DNA of 64,000 bases from CAWCAW01 sp963793645 (GCA_963793645.1 CAWCAW010000006.1:558001-622000); one strand, 5' to 3'. Counted from the stretch's first letter, positions 1 to 8,504 are shown. Program-made: numbers and translations. The notes: generated by a model not told the origin, from the sequence alone.

Positions 1-843
1 ATCGAGGCCTTGGCCGAGCGCGGGCCGGACTCGTCAGGTATTGGCATTTACTCTGACATCGCTCAAGGGTCATCGAACCCGCACCAAGGCCGAAGAATCC
101 GACTCTCACTCGGAAGTGACGCCGCCGTGGACTGGCCGTCGTTGTGCCAGGGCCTGGTGACCCGTTTCGGTACAGGAGTGGTAACGCAGTGCCTGCCGCG
201 GGGAGCGTTGCTCGACGCCTCCGTGGCCGACGCCGAACTGGCTGGCCAATGGATGGCAGATGGATGGCCCGAGGTTCGGGTGTTGGCTCGAGGCCGTGCC
301 CTGAGCCTGATCAAAGACACCGGTCCGCCGGGAGAAACCTGCCGGGCCCACGCGTTGTCGCAATGGCACGGTTACATGGGTATTGCGCACACGAGGATGG
401 CGACGGAGTCGGCTGTAACGTTGCTGCACTCACATCCCTTCGTCCCCGATGACGACCTCTGCATCGTCCACAACGGATCGTTCTCTAACTACGCCAGCGT
501 ACGGCGGTGGCTCGTGTCGCAAGGCGTGCACTTCGAATCAAATAACGACTCCGAGGTAGCCGCCCGGCTCCTCGCCGCCCGCCTCGCTCTCGGCGACGAT
601 TTGGCAGAAGCGACTCGTTGGATAATGAAGGAACTCGATGGCTTTTTCACCCTGGTCATCACGACGGCATCGGAGATGTCGGTCGTCCGTGATGCGTTTG
701 CGTGCAAGCCCGCCGTGGTGGCGGAAACGGCCCGTTACGTCGCGGTGGCATCGGAGTACCGGGCCCTGGCGCATCTTCCGGGGATCGCCCAGGCCGAAGT
801 GTTCGAGCCACTGCCGGAGGAGGTCTATACGTGGAGTCGCTGA
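1..843 (+). CDS. glxB: Class II glutamine amidotransferase subunit (glutamate-synthase domain 1 type), 5' partial
   Basis: This is the separate glutaminase subunit of a three-gene glutamate-synthase-like enzyme, expected to release ammonia from glutamine for the FMN subunit encoded two genes on. The frame is open to base 1, so the start and the N-terminal catalytic cysteine lie outside the window. Visible class II (Ntn) amidotransferase signatures are GYMGIAHTRMATES, the LHSHPF stretch, the IVHNGSFSNY motif and NNDSEVAA, all in family order. The next gene starts inside its last codons. It matches GlxB of rhizobia and MgsA of the N-methylglutamate pathway; sequence alone does not tell glutamate from N-methylglutamate synthesis. 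Confidence 0.82.
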   Translation: MEALAERGPDSSGIGIYSDIAQGSSNPHQGRRIRLSLGSDAAVDWPSLCQGLVTRFGTGVVTQCLPRGALLDASVADAELAGQWMADGWPEVRVLARGRALSLIKDTGPPGETCRAHALSQWHGYMGIAHTRMATESAVTLLHSHPFVPDDDLCIVHNGSFSNYASVRRWLVSQGVHFESNNDSEVAARLLAARLALGDDLAEATRWIMKELDGFFTLVITTASEMSVVRDAFACKPAVVAETARYVAVASEYRALAHLPGIAQAEVFEPLPEEVYTWSR

Positions 844-1523
844 ATTGCGACAAGCAGACCGTGCGCGATGTCAATAGCGCACTCCGTCGCCTTGAGCCCG
901 GGTGCGCCGCGTCGGTGGAGCAACCAGGTGGCCGCCACAACCTTGCCGTCGGAATCCCGCAGCCCGTCTCGATCACTATTTACGGCAACGCCGGCTACTT
1001 CATCGGCGGGCTATGCGGGGCGAGTGACGGTACGGGCCCCGAGATCGACGTTCACGGATTTGTAGGGTGGTCAGTAGGCGAGAACCTCATGGGGGGTTCG
1101 ATCCGGGTGCGCGGCAGCGCGTCGGAAAGCGCCGGCGCCAGCGCCCACGGCGGGTTGATCACGATCGAGGGCGACGCGTCGCTTCGGGCGGGGATATCAC
1201 TCAAGGGTGGCAAGGTGGCGATCGCCGGTGACGCTGGCGCTATGACGGGATTCATGGCCCAGGCCGGCACCATCCTTATCGGCGGAAATGCCGGCCACGG
1301 ATTGGGTGACTCCTTGTACGAGGCGGTCATCTACGTCGGAGGTTCCATCGCCTCGTTTGGTGCGGACGCCAGGGAAGAGGAGCTCACCGATGACGACGTG
1401 CTCGAGGTCAAGCGGCTGGTGTCGTTGAGCGGATTCGACCACATCGACCCGAACCAGATACGGCGGGTTGCCTCAGCTCGACAGCTGTACCACTTCGCCA
1501 CGCACCACCACGCGGTGTACTGA
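831..1523 (+). CDS. glxC: GXGXG-domain subunit of glutamate-synthase-like enzyme
   Basis: Corresponds to the C-terminal right-handed beta-helix (GXGXG) domain of large-chain glutamate synthase, here a separate 230-residue protein as in GlxC/MgsB. Residues about 75-185 hold regularly spaced glycine turns (IRVRGSA, ITIEGDAS, VAIAGDAG, ILIGGNAGHG, VIYVGG) typical of the helix that bridges the glutaminase and synthase sites. I chose GTG at 831 because GGAGGAGG at 816-823 sits 7 bases upstream; longer in-frame starts would run deep into the preceding gene. It overlaps that gene by 13 bases and the next by TGATG, so the three subunits are translationally coupled. Confidence 0.83.
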   Translation: MESLNCDKQTVRDVNSALRRLEPGCAASVEQPGGRHNLAVGIPQPVSITIYGNAGYFIGGLCGASDGTGPEIDVHGFVGWSVGENLMGGSIRVRGSASESAGASAHGGLITIEGDASLRAGISLKGGKVAIAGDAGAMTGFMAQAGTILIGGNAGHGLGDSLYEAVIYVGGSIASFGADAREEELTDDDVLEVKRLVSLSGFDHIDPNQIRRVASARQLYHFATHHHAVY

Positions 1524-2884
1524 TGGCCGACGTTGCCGATCCGGATCGGCAATACCGATCCCCCGGCGCCACCAACGCAAGCTTTCCGCCGGACGTCGTC
1601 GCCCAGGTACATAGCCTGGCGGACACCGGCCAGTACGCCATACGTGGCCTCGGAGCCCGGCGACGGGTACCGAATTTCGACGACCTCGTTTTTCTCACCG
1701 CGTCGGTTTCCCGCTACCCCCTCGAGGGGTATCGCGAACGCTGCGAAACGCGCACGGTTATCGGTGGTCGCCACGGTGCCATCCCCCTGGAGCTCGACAT
1801 CCCCGTGACGATCGCGGGAATGAGCTTTGGGGCACTGTCCGCTTCAGCGAAAGAAGCGCTCGGACTGGCGGCGACGTCGGTCGGCACGTCGACCACGACG
1901 GGAGATGGAGGGATGACCCCCGAAGAACGCAAGGCGTCGTCGAAACTCGTCTACCAGGTGCTCCCGTCACGTTATGGCTTTGACCCCGCTGACCTCCGCC
2001 AGGCGGACGCCATCGAGATCGTGGTGGGCCAGGGAGCCAAACCGGGAGGAGGCGGACTTCTGCTGGGACAGAAGGTCAATCCCCGCGTGGCGGCCATGCG
2101 GACCTTGCCCCCCGGTATCGACCAACGTTCCGCAAGCCGTCACCCCGATTGGGTGGGCCCTGACGACCTTCGAATCAAGATAGAAGAACTGCGCGAAGCC
2201 ACCGAGTGGCGAGTACCGGTGTATGTCAAGGTCGGGGCCACTCGCGTTGACCACGATGTCAAGCTGGCGGTGGCAGCCGGTGCCGACGTCGTGGTGGTCG
2301 ACGGGATGCAAGGCGGGACGGCTGCCACGCAGGAAGTCTTCATCGAACATGCCGGGATCCCGACGCTGCCGGCAGTGCGCCTGGCCGCCGATGCTCTGGC
2401 GGAGATTGGCATGGAACGAGAAGTACAACTCATCGTTTCGGGCGGGATCAGGTCTGGCGCCGACGTGGCCAAGGCCCTCGCGCTCGGAGCTGATGCCGTC
2501 TCTATCGGCGTTGCCGCACTTCTCGCCCTCGGGTGCAACCGGTCGCATGTCACAGACACCGCAGGGACGGATATCGACGTCACTGGGGACTACATCGCCC
2601 TCGGCACCACTCCTGGGCATTGCGCGAATTGTCACACCGGGCGCTGCCCAGTCGGGATCACCACCCAGGACCCCTTACTCGAGCGCCGCTTGCAAACGGA
2701 GCGGGCTGCAAAAGGTGTTGCCAACTACCTCCGTGCCATCACTATGGAGCTCACCGCTTTGGCGCGGGCATGCGGAAAATCCGACGTCCACCATCTCGAG
2801 CCTGAGGACCTGGTGGCGCTGACCGTCGAAGCAGCCGCCATGGCCAAGGTCCCTCTGGCAGGGACTACCTGGATTCCTGGATGA
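1523..2884 (+). CDS. glxD: FMN-binding glutamate synthase-family subunit (glutamate/N-methylglutamate synthase large domain)
   Basis: The 453-residue synthase subunit: a TIM-barrel that binds FMN and a 3Fe-4S cluster and would aminate a 2-oxo acid or transfer glutamate to an amine. Seen are the substrate/FMN loops IAGMSFGALSASAKEALG near residue 95, KPGGGGLLLGQKV near 175, DVVVVDGMQGGTAATQ near 255, a glycine-rich IVSGGIRSGADVAKALALGADA near 310, and the cluster cysteines CANCHTGRCP near 365. ATG at 1523 overlaps the previous stop. It is GlxD/MgsC type. No NADPH subunit (GltD) or N-methylglutamate dehydrogenase is present in the window, so the electron donor is unknown. Confidence 0.85.
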   Translation: MADVADPDRQYRSPGATNASFPPDVVAQVHSLADTGQYAIRGLGARRRVPNFDDLVFLTASVSRYPLEGYRERCETRTVIGGRHGAIPLELDIPVTIAGMSFGALSASAKEALGLAATSVGTSTTTGDGGMTPEERKASSKLVYQVLPSRYGFDPADLRQADAIEIVVGQGAKPGGGGLLLGQKVNPRVAAMRTLPPGIDQRSASRHPDWVGPDDLRIKIEELREATEWRVPVYVKVGATRVDHDVKLAVAAGADVVVVDGMQGGTAATQEVFIEHAGIPTLPAVRLAADALAEIGMEREVQLIVSGGIRSGADVAKALALGADAVSIGVAALLALGCNRSHVTDTAGTDIDVTGDYIALGTTPGHCANCHTGRCPVGITTQDPLLERRLQTERAAKGVANYLRAITMELTALARACGKSDVHHLEPEDLVALTVEAAAMAKVPLAGTTWIPG

Positions 2885-2949
2885 TGCGCACAGAGCCGCT
2901 CCGGCGCACCTTGGTATGTGCCCACCGGTGAGCCACCCACCTCCCGAGC

Positions 2950-3765
2950 GTGGGCGTGCCCTACATTGTGCGGGTGCCCACCGCCCGGGGAAACGCTCAG
3001 CCGCGGCGCCGAGCAGCACCCGCCGCCAAGGGCGCGCCCTCCAGTCGCAAGAAGGTCGTTGCGAAGGGAGTCGGTGGGAGGCGCAGTGGCCTGACTGCTT
3101 CGAAACGATCCGAGCCTCGCCGGACCTCGACCGGCCGACGAAAGACCGCTGAGCTGCCGACCTCCCCGTCGCCTGATGCCGAGGAGATCGCCCGGGGTCG
3201 GGTCGGGTGGGTCATTGCCAACCACGTGCGCATGCGGCGTCAGGCGATCGGCCTGAACGTGGGCCAGCTCGCCGAACGGTCGGGCATTTCCAAAGGCATG
3301 CTCTCCAAGATCGAAAACGCCCAGACGTCCCCCAGCTTGGCGACCTTGGAACGCTTGGCCGGGGCACTCGATATGCCGTTGACATCGCTCTTTCGAGGTT
3401 TGGCAGAAGAACGAGACGCCGTCTTCGTGAAGGCAGGGAGCGGACCCGAGATCGTCCGTCAAGGGACGCGTGCAGGGCACGTCTACGAACTCTTGGGAAG
3501 CCTTCGGGGCCCACGCAAGCTCGTCGAGCCTCTCCTCGTTTCACTGACGGAGGGAAGTGAGGTGTTCCCGATCTTCCAGCACGCGGGAACGGAGATCCTC
3601 TACATGCTCACCGGCGCCATGGACTACGGCTACGGGAAGCAGCACTACCGCATGGAGCCGGGCGATACCTTGCAATTCGAAGGGGACATCCCCCACGGAC
3701 CGACGATGCTGGTAAAGCTCCCTATCCGATTCCTGTCAATCACTATCTACGGGGACCGGCCCTGA
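2950..3765 (+). CDS. XRE-family transcriptional regulator with C-terminal cupin domain
   Basis: Residues about 88-145 form a helix-turn-helix (LNVGQLAERSGISKGMLSKIE, ending in the usual LxxLAxALxxPL segment) and residues about 185-265 a cupin sensor fold (HAGTEILYMLTGAMDY ... MEPGDTLQFEGDIPHG). This architecture is shared by PuuR-like regulators of amine and amino-acid catabolism. The N-terminal ~80 residues are basic and rich in Arg, Lys, Ala and Pro, unusual for the family. Several in-frame GTGs (2950, 2956, 2968, 2974) have no good ribosome site, so the start is uncertain. Its place between the synthase trio and the GlnT-like gene makes it the likely regulator of both. Confidence 0.8.
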   Translation: MGVPYIVRVPTARGNAQPRRRAAPAAKGAPSSRKKVVAKGVGGRRSGLTASKRSEPRRTSTGRRKTAELPTSPSPDAEEIARGRVGWVIANHVRMRRQAIGLNVGQLAERSGISKGMLSKIENAQTSPSLATLERLAGALDMPLTSLFRGLAEERDAVFVKAGSGPEIVRQGTRAGHVYELLGSLRGPRKLVEPLLVSLTEGSEVFPIFQHAGTEILYMLTGAMDYGYGKQHYRMEPGDTLQFEGDIPHGPTMLVKLPIRFLSITIYGDRP

Positions 3766-3789
3766 TCGGCGCTGCTGCGTGAGTATGGG

Positions 3790-4338
3790 TTAAAGCCGGT
3801 GACCGTGGCTCCCATAGAGAAAGGCGCGGTCGGCCGGCCCACTGCCGAGGATGGCGCCTTGAGAATCGACCTCTGGCACCTCAAACACGGCATTGCCACG
3901 GAGGTGGCGCCCGGTCGCCTCGAGGGGCGCCGGCGCAACGAGGACGGGCAACGCGGTCAAGCTGATCACCCGGTCGCGGACGGACCTACCGAATACGCGG
4001 CCCAGCCGCCGCCGGCGCCGCGAGCCAACGACGATCGCATCCGCCTGGCGATCCTCGGCTGCCTCCACGATGGCCTGCGCCAGATAGAAACCGTTGGCAC
4101 GGACGACGGAACCAGACGCGTCGATGCCTCCGCCGCGCAGCTCGCGAACCGCCACCTCGACCAGGCGGGCCGACTCGCTGTCCGTCATGGCGGCCAGACC
4201 TCGACCGCCGATCAAGATCTCGTTGACACTGAGCACGTGCACAGATGACCCGTGTTCACCGGCAAGAGCCGCCACATAACTCAAGGCGACGGGGGACGAT
4301 TGTGAGTCGTCGATGGCGACCAGCACTCTTTCGAACAT
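3790..4338 (-). CDS. Universal stress protein (UspA family)
   Basis: A 182-residue protein whose first ~140 residues are one Usp domain. It opens with FERVLVAIDDSQSS, has the alternating beta/alpha pattern, and ends with the ATP-binding type signature VVGSRRRRRLGRVFGRSV followed by LPVLVAP. About 40 extra C-terminal residues are not typical. ATG at 4338 was chosen because the domain begins right there and GGAG lies 9-12 bases upstream; in-frame ATGs at 4395 and 4407 would add a low-complexity Ser/Gly/Ala tail. It is convergent with the regulator gene and divergent from the GlnT-like gene. Role in the island is not evident. Confidence 0.85.
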   Translation of the reverse strand: MFERVLVAIDDSQSSPVALSYVAALAGEHGSSVHVLSVNEILIGGRGLAAMTDSESARLVEVAVRELRGGGIDASGSVVRANGFYLAQAIVEAAEDRQADAIVVGSRRRRRLGRVFGRSVRDRVISLTALPVLVAPAPLEATGRHLRGNAVFEVPEVDSQGAILGSGPADRAFLYGSHGHRL

Positions 4339-4487
4339 GGGCCCGGCTCCAGCTCCGGAGGCCTCGGGTGAGGCGCTCACCTTTGTTTCCTCCATGTTAA
4401 CGGCCATATCAGCACCGTAGGCACTTGATTCGGCATACTGCGGACGGATCTTGAGCACGCCCGGCCTGTTCGGGGAGCTCCAAGGGG

Positions 4488-4554
4488 GCATGGGGAGGGG
4501 TTCCCATGCGAGTCGGCTCACCCCCGGGCGCGCCTCACCGACGGTGGGCATGGG
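4488..4554 (+). promoter_or_regulatory. Structured leader with mutually exclusive hairpins upstream of glutamine synthetase gene
   Basis: Within the 490-base gap between the divergent usp and glutamine synthetase genes, GCATGGG (4488-4494) can pair perfectly with CCCATGC (4503-4509) around an 8-base loop. The same CCCATGC can instead pair with a second GCATGGG at 4548-4554; that alternative fold also nests GTCGG (4512-4516) with CCGAC (4538-4542). Two competing folds sharing one strand look like an RNA switch or attenuator. It matches no riboswitch class I know. The pairing is seen in the sequence; function is inference. The rest of the gap is GC-rich and shows no gene. Confidence 0.4.
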
Positions 4555-4782
4555 TCTCGGCCTGCCGTCCGGCGCCCTACGTCTTACTCGTACTCCCTGG
4601 TCAGGCCATTTCTGTGATCCCCACGGTCTCGCCGGGCCGAAGCTGGGCCAAAAGCCGGCGGTCCCCACTACCGACGCCCGGCCCGCCGTCACCTTGGCTC
4701 CCCGGCTCGGAGAGGGTCCCGTCCCCGACGGCGCCTTAACACGATGGATACGCCCAAGACACCCGGGCGAAATCTCAAGTGA

Positions 4783-4799
4783 GTTCACTGGCGGTGAAC
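4783..4799. promoter_or_regulatory. Inverted repeat GTTCAC-N5-GTGAAC, candidate operator
   Basis: A perfect 6-base inverted repeat with a 5-base spacer lies 30 bases upstream of the glutamine synthetase start and 15 bases before its GGAAGG ribosome site. Size and spacing suit a dimeric helix-turn-helix regulator, the obvious candidate being the XRE-cupin protein encoded at 2950-3765. I did not find a second full copy elsewhere in the window. Confidence 0.4.
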
Positions 4800-4828
4800 A
4801 AGGTTTCCATGACTGGAAGGAAGGCCCG

Positions 4829-6226
4829 ATGCCCACCGCGCTGGAGCGCTTCGTGCGCCAAGACGGACGCGACGAGCAGATCGACGAGATCGCGCGCCTG
4901 ATCGCCGACAAAGGGATCACTTACATCTACTTCCAGTTTGTGTCGGTCACGGGACGCGTCATGGGAAAAGGAATTCCGGCCGCCCACTGGAAGTCGGCCG
5001 CCACCAAGGGTTTCCAACTCGTCTACGGCGCCACCGCCAATCTGTTCACCGACCGCCACGACCAGTACATCGGCTACGGGCCTGAGGCGCGCGAGCTGGT
5101 GGGCTTGCCTGACGTCGAGACCTTCAAAGTGCTGCCCTGGGACCCACACGTGGCCCGCACCTTCTGCACCTTGTTCCGGGGACGTGAAGAGCCCGACGAT
5201 CCCGGCGGCTACCTGACGTCGGATTGCCGGGGCAACCTCCGACGCATCCACGAGCAGTTCACGGCTGATACCGGCTTGCACCTCCGAATCGGCTGTGAAC
5301 CGGAGATGATGTGGCTAAAGACCAACGCGGACGGTTCGCCGTCGGTCGAAGGGGCCACCCGCCCGTACTGCTACCACATCGACCAATTCTCGGAGCTCCA
5401 ACCGGTCATTCACAAAGTCATCGACTATTGCGGTCAACTTGGCCTCGACATGATCCAAGGTGACCACGAAGACGCCCCTGGTCAGCTCGAGCTCAACTTT
5501 GAATTCGATCGGGCCGAGCTGACTGCCGATCGTCTGACGACCTACCGTCAGGTCTGCAAGCAGGTCGGCCGTGAGCTCGGCCTGTTTCCCTGCTTCATGC
5601 CCAAACCGTTCATGGGAGTATCGGCCAACGGTTGCCACCACAACATCTCCTTGTGGCAAGACGAGACGAACATGTTCCTCCCCGACGGCGAAGACGCTCG
5701 TATGCCGAGCAAGACCGGGCTTCACGCCATCGGTGGGGTCCTCATGCACCTCAAGGCCCTGACCGCGATCACGGCCCCCACGGTGAATTCGTATCGCCGT
5801 TTTGCCGACGCCGGCTTCTGGGCTCCGGTCTTCGCCGATTGGGGATACCAGAACCGCACCACCGCCATGCGGGTAAGCGCTCCGGGGCGCTTCGAATACC
5901 GGTCGGTGGACTCTTCGGTCAATCCCTACCTCTCCATGGCGGCGCTGTTGACGGCGATGCACGACGGTCTCGACCAAAGCATCGACCCGGGCCCTCCAGA
6001 AGAAGGAAATATCTACGACGCCATCGCGGCGGGCAAAGAGGTTGAGCGGATTCCAAGCACGCTGGGAGAGGCGCTCCAAGCACTTGAGGCCGACCCTGTC
6101 ATCCGCCAGGCGCTACCCGGAGACATGTACCGGGTCTTCATGCACTACAAACGAGACGAGTGGGAGCGCTTCATCGGCACTGTCACCGATTGGGACATCA
6201 AGGAGTACCTCGACATCCTGCCGTGA
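4829..6226 (+). CDS. Glutamine synthetase homologue, GlnT/gamma-glutamylmethylamide synthetase type
   Basis: A 465-residue glutamine-synthetase-fold enzyme expected to ligate glutamate to ammonia or an amine using ATP. Motifs in order: substrate loop FQFVSVTGRVMGKG near residue 37, metal-binding CEPEMMW near 155, GDHEDAPGQLELNFE near 210, NGCHHNISLW near 270, NSYRRF near 320, and RFEYRSVDSSVNPYLSMAALL near 355. ATG at 4829 follows GGAAGGAAGG; an upstream in-frame extension of ~126 codons covers the GC-rich leader and is rejected. Linkage to the GlxBCD trio matches rhizobial glxBCD-glnT and methylotroph mgsABC-gmaS clusters, which favours a gamma-glutamyl-amide product. Substrate is unproven. 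Confidence 0.82.
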   Translation: MPTALERFVRQDGRDEQIDEIARLIADKGITYIYFQFVSVTGRVMGKGIPAAHWKSAATKGFQLVYGATANLFTDRHDQYIGYGPEARELVGLPDVETFKVLPWDPHVARTFCTLFRGREEPDDPGGYLTSDCRGNLRRIHEQFTADTGLHLRIGCEPEMMWLKTNADGSPSVEGATRPYCYHIDQFSELQPVIHKVIDYCGQLGLDMIQGDHEDAPGQLELNFEFDRAELTADRLTTYRQVCKQVGRELGLFPCFMPKPFMGVSANGCHHNISLWQDETNMFLPDGEDARMPSKTGLHAIGGVLMHLKALTAITAPTVNSYRRFADAGFWAPVFADWGYQNRTTAMRVSAPGRFEYRSVDSSVNPYLSMAALLTAMHDGLDQSIDPGPPEEGNIYDAIAAGKEVERIPSTLGEALQALEADPVIRQALPGDMYRVFMHYKRDEWERFIGTVTDWDIKEYLDILP

Positions 6227-6274
6227 TATCGCGCCCGACGAATAGGACCGTGCCGTTGTGAGGCGAGGAAGATC

Positions 6275-7081
6275 GTGACTGGAAACATTGCGGCACGTCG
6301 AGCGCTCGTGTTTCAGCACCTCGATGTCGAGCATCCAGGCTCGTTGGGCCATTTGCTGCGGGCCAATGGCGTCGAGCTGGTGGCGATCGAACTCGACGAG
6401 GGTGAGCCCATCCCCACCCTCCAGGATTTCGACCTCCTCGTCGTCATGGGCGGCCCCATGAATGTGTGGGAGGAGGAGGCACACCCATGGCTGGTCGCAG
6501 AAAAGGCGGCCATACGCAGTTGGGTCAACGAACTGCGCCGCCCCTATCTCGGTGTTTGCCTCGGCCACCAACTTCTCGCCGATGCCCTCGGTGGTGCCGT
6601 GGCGCTGATGGCCGAGCCTGAGATAGGCGTAACTCGCATGAACCTCACTCCGGCGGCAGCTACGGATTCACTTTTTGCCGGGATGAAGACGCCGATCGAA
6701 GGGGTCCAGTGGCACAGCTGTGAAGTGACGGCGTTGCCTCCGGGAGCCACGGCGCTCGCCGGCAACGACAGCTGCGCCATCCAGGCCTTTCGAGTCGAGC
6801 CCTACGCGTGGGGCGTGCAATTCCACGTCGAGGTATCCGGGAGCACGGTGGCGGAGTGGGCGGAGATCCCGCAGTACCGGACCGCACTGGAAGACTGTGG
6901 ACGTAGCGTCGAATGGCTGGCATCGTCCGTGGCCGAGCACCTCGAGGACCTGGAGCTCAATGCACGCCTGGTCGGTGAGCATCTCCTATCGGTAATCGAC
7001 GTCACCAAGGGAACGCCTAACCCGTCCGGGACCGACATGGCCGAGTGTCATCCCACTGCAATATCGGCGCAGCTGTTGTGA
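6275..7081 (+). CDS. Class I glutamine amidotransferase (GMP synthase-like GATase)
   Basis: A 268-residue stand-alone class I amidotransferase or gamma-glutamyl hydrolase. The catalytic triad is visible: nucleophile Cys in GVCLGHQLLADALGG near residue 95, and His/Glu in WGVQFHVEV near 182; the early MGGPMNVWEEE oxyanion strand is present. GTG at 6275 follows GAGGAAG. It starts 49 bases after the glutamine synthetase gene and its stop is fused to the next gene by GTGA. In an amine pathway it could cleave a gamma-glutamyl intermediate, as PuuD does, although the sequence is closer to the GuaA-like subgroup. Confidence 0.8.
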   Translation: MTGNIAARRALVFQHLDVEHPGSLGHLLRANGVELVAIELDEGEPIPTLQDFDLLVVMGGPMNVWEEEAHPWLVAEKAAIRSWVNELRRPYLGVCLGHQLLADALGGAVALMAEPEIGVTRMNLTPAAATDSLFAGMKTPIEGVQWHSCEVTALPPGATALAGNDSCAIQAFRVEPYAWGVQFHVEVSGSTVAEWAEIPQYRTALEDCGRSVEWLASSVAEHLEDLELNARLVGEHLLSVIDVTKGTPNPSGTDMAECHPTAISAQLL

Positions 7082-8487
7082 CCGCCTTGGACAACACCGA
7101 TCTCGGACTCCAACCGAACCAGAACACAACGGCATCGTGGGCGACGTCGATTGCTCGAGCCGTGGATGACAAAGCCGTGACAGATTGGCTTTCCAAGGAG
7201 CAGCTATCCACTATCCATCTCGGTCTCATCGACGCGTCAGGAACGATCCGTGAGAAACGGCTCGGTATCGCCGGAGCAACTCGGGCCTTTGAGAGCGGTT
7301 GGAGCTTCATTGATGCTGTCCAATGGTGGGACCCTGCTGACCGGACCTGGGGCGGTGGAGGAGCCATGGACGCGCCGGTTGCGATCGATCACGAGAGCGG
7401 CCGGCCGTATCCCTTCGAAGCACGTGCGGCGTCATTCCTGGCCGACTTCAGCGGTGCCTTGGGGGAACTGTCACCTCGTGTGCAGCTCCGGCGAATGGTC
7501 GAGCGCGCCGCCGCACTTGGTTTGGTGGCGGAGGTCGGGTGGGAATTCGAGTTGATCGTTCTGGACGGCAGCTCTCCCGGCCGCTCCCCCGATCTGATGA
7601 GCCACCCACTGCGTCCTGCCTTGGCGGACAACCGCTGCTGGTCAGCCCTGACCCCCGCCGTCGCCGCGCAGTCTGTTGCGGAGCTCGTCTCCGTTCTCAC
7701 CGCCGGCGGGGTCCCTGTCGACCATGTGTGCGCCGAACTTGGCCCGGGATGCCTTGAGCTCGCCACCGAGCACCGCTCAGCCGTCCGTTCGGCTGACGAC
7801 GCCGCCTTCGCCAAGCTTCTTACAAAGGCCTTTTACGCACGCCAAGGGCAGATCGCCACCTTCATGGCCCAGCTGTCGGACGAGTTCCCTGGGTTAGGGG
7901 GCCACCCGAGCTTGTCGCTGGCGTCGACCGTAGATGGGCGCCCCTTGCTGGAAGACGAGCACGGAGAGCTGTCCGCCTTGGGGCGATCAGCCGTTGCCGG
8001 AGTCGTCACCTTGTTGCCCGACCTATTGGTGATGGGCGCCCCCACTCCGAACTCCTATCGTCGCTTTGCTTCCGGCAACTGGGCCCCGTCCACAGCCACC
8101 TGGGGTCCCCGCAATTACAGCTGCGCGCTGCGCGTGGTTCACGCCGGCAACGACAGTCGGCTCGAATTGAGGATCGCGGGCGCCGATACCAGCCCCCATC
8201 TCTGTCTGGCCATGTTCCTCGGTGCTGCCGTCTGGGGCATGGAGAACAACCTCGAACCGCCCCCACCGGTCATGCCGCCCGATGATGGCCGGGTGGTGAC
8301 CGGGTGCAGAACCCTTCCTCGAAACCTCCTTGAGGCGTCGGAACGCTTTGTCACCAGCAAAGGGGCACTCGAGCTGTTCGGAACCGCCTTCGTCGAGCAC
8401 TACGGCGCGTCGCGCCTCGCCGAGGACGAGGCATGTCGTCGCTTTGTCCCTGCGCAGGAACAGCAACGCTACCTGCAACACGTCTGA
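7078..8487 (+). CDS. Divergent glutamine synthetase-family protein
   Basis: A 469-residue glutamine-synthetase-fold protein, coupled to the preceding amidotransferase by GTGA (an in-frame GTG at 7045 is an alternative). The fold is clear from VGWEFELIVL, CAELGPGCLELATEH, PNSYRRFASGNWAP and RLELRIAGADTSPHLCLAMFLGA. Several positions depart from the family: the usual NGSGxHxHxSL segment reads LGGHPSLSL, and the NPYL segment reads SPHLC. It may use a different substrate or be regulatory. It is tightly followed by a PhyH oxygenase, so it probably acts in the same pathway as its neighbours. Substrate unknown. Confidence 0.75.
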   Translation: MTALDNTDLGLQPNQNTTASWATSIARAVDDKAVTDWLSKEQLSTIHLGLIDASGTIREKRLGIAGATRAFESGWSFIDAVQWWDPADRTWGGGGAMDAPVAIDHESGRPYPFEARAASFLADFSGALGELSPRVQLRRMVERAAALGLVAEVGWEFELIVLDGSSPGRSPDLMSHPLRPALADNRCWSALTPAVAAQSVAELVSVLTAGGVPVDHVCAELGPGCLELATEHRSAVRSADDAAFAKLLTKAFYARQGQIATFMAQLSDEFPGLGGHPSLSLASTVDGRPLLEDEHGELSALGRSAVAGVVTLLPDLLVMGAPTPNSYRRFASGNWAPSTATWGPRNYSCALRVVHAGNDSRLELRIAGADTSPHLCLAMFLGAAVWGMENNLEPPPPVMPPDDGRVVTGCRTLPRNLLEASERFVTSKGALELFGTAFVEHYGASRLAEDEACRRFVPAQEQQRYLQHV

Positions 8488-8504
8488 TCACTTGGGGAGG
8501 TCTT

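Noticed and set aside
4451..4828. N-terminal extension of the GS homologue by ~126 residues
   Set aside because: Sequence is Pro/Gly/Arg-rich and unlike any GS N-terminus; ATG 4829 has a good ribosome site and fits the family length.
4339..4828. Known riboswitch classes (guanidine-I, TPP, glycine, c-di-AMP) in the long GS leader
   Set aside because: I compared remembered conserved blocks of these classes and found no match; only the alternative hairpins remain.
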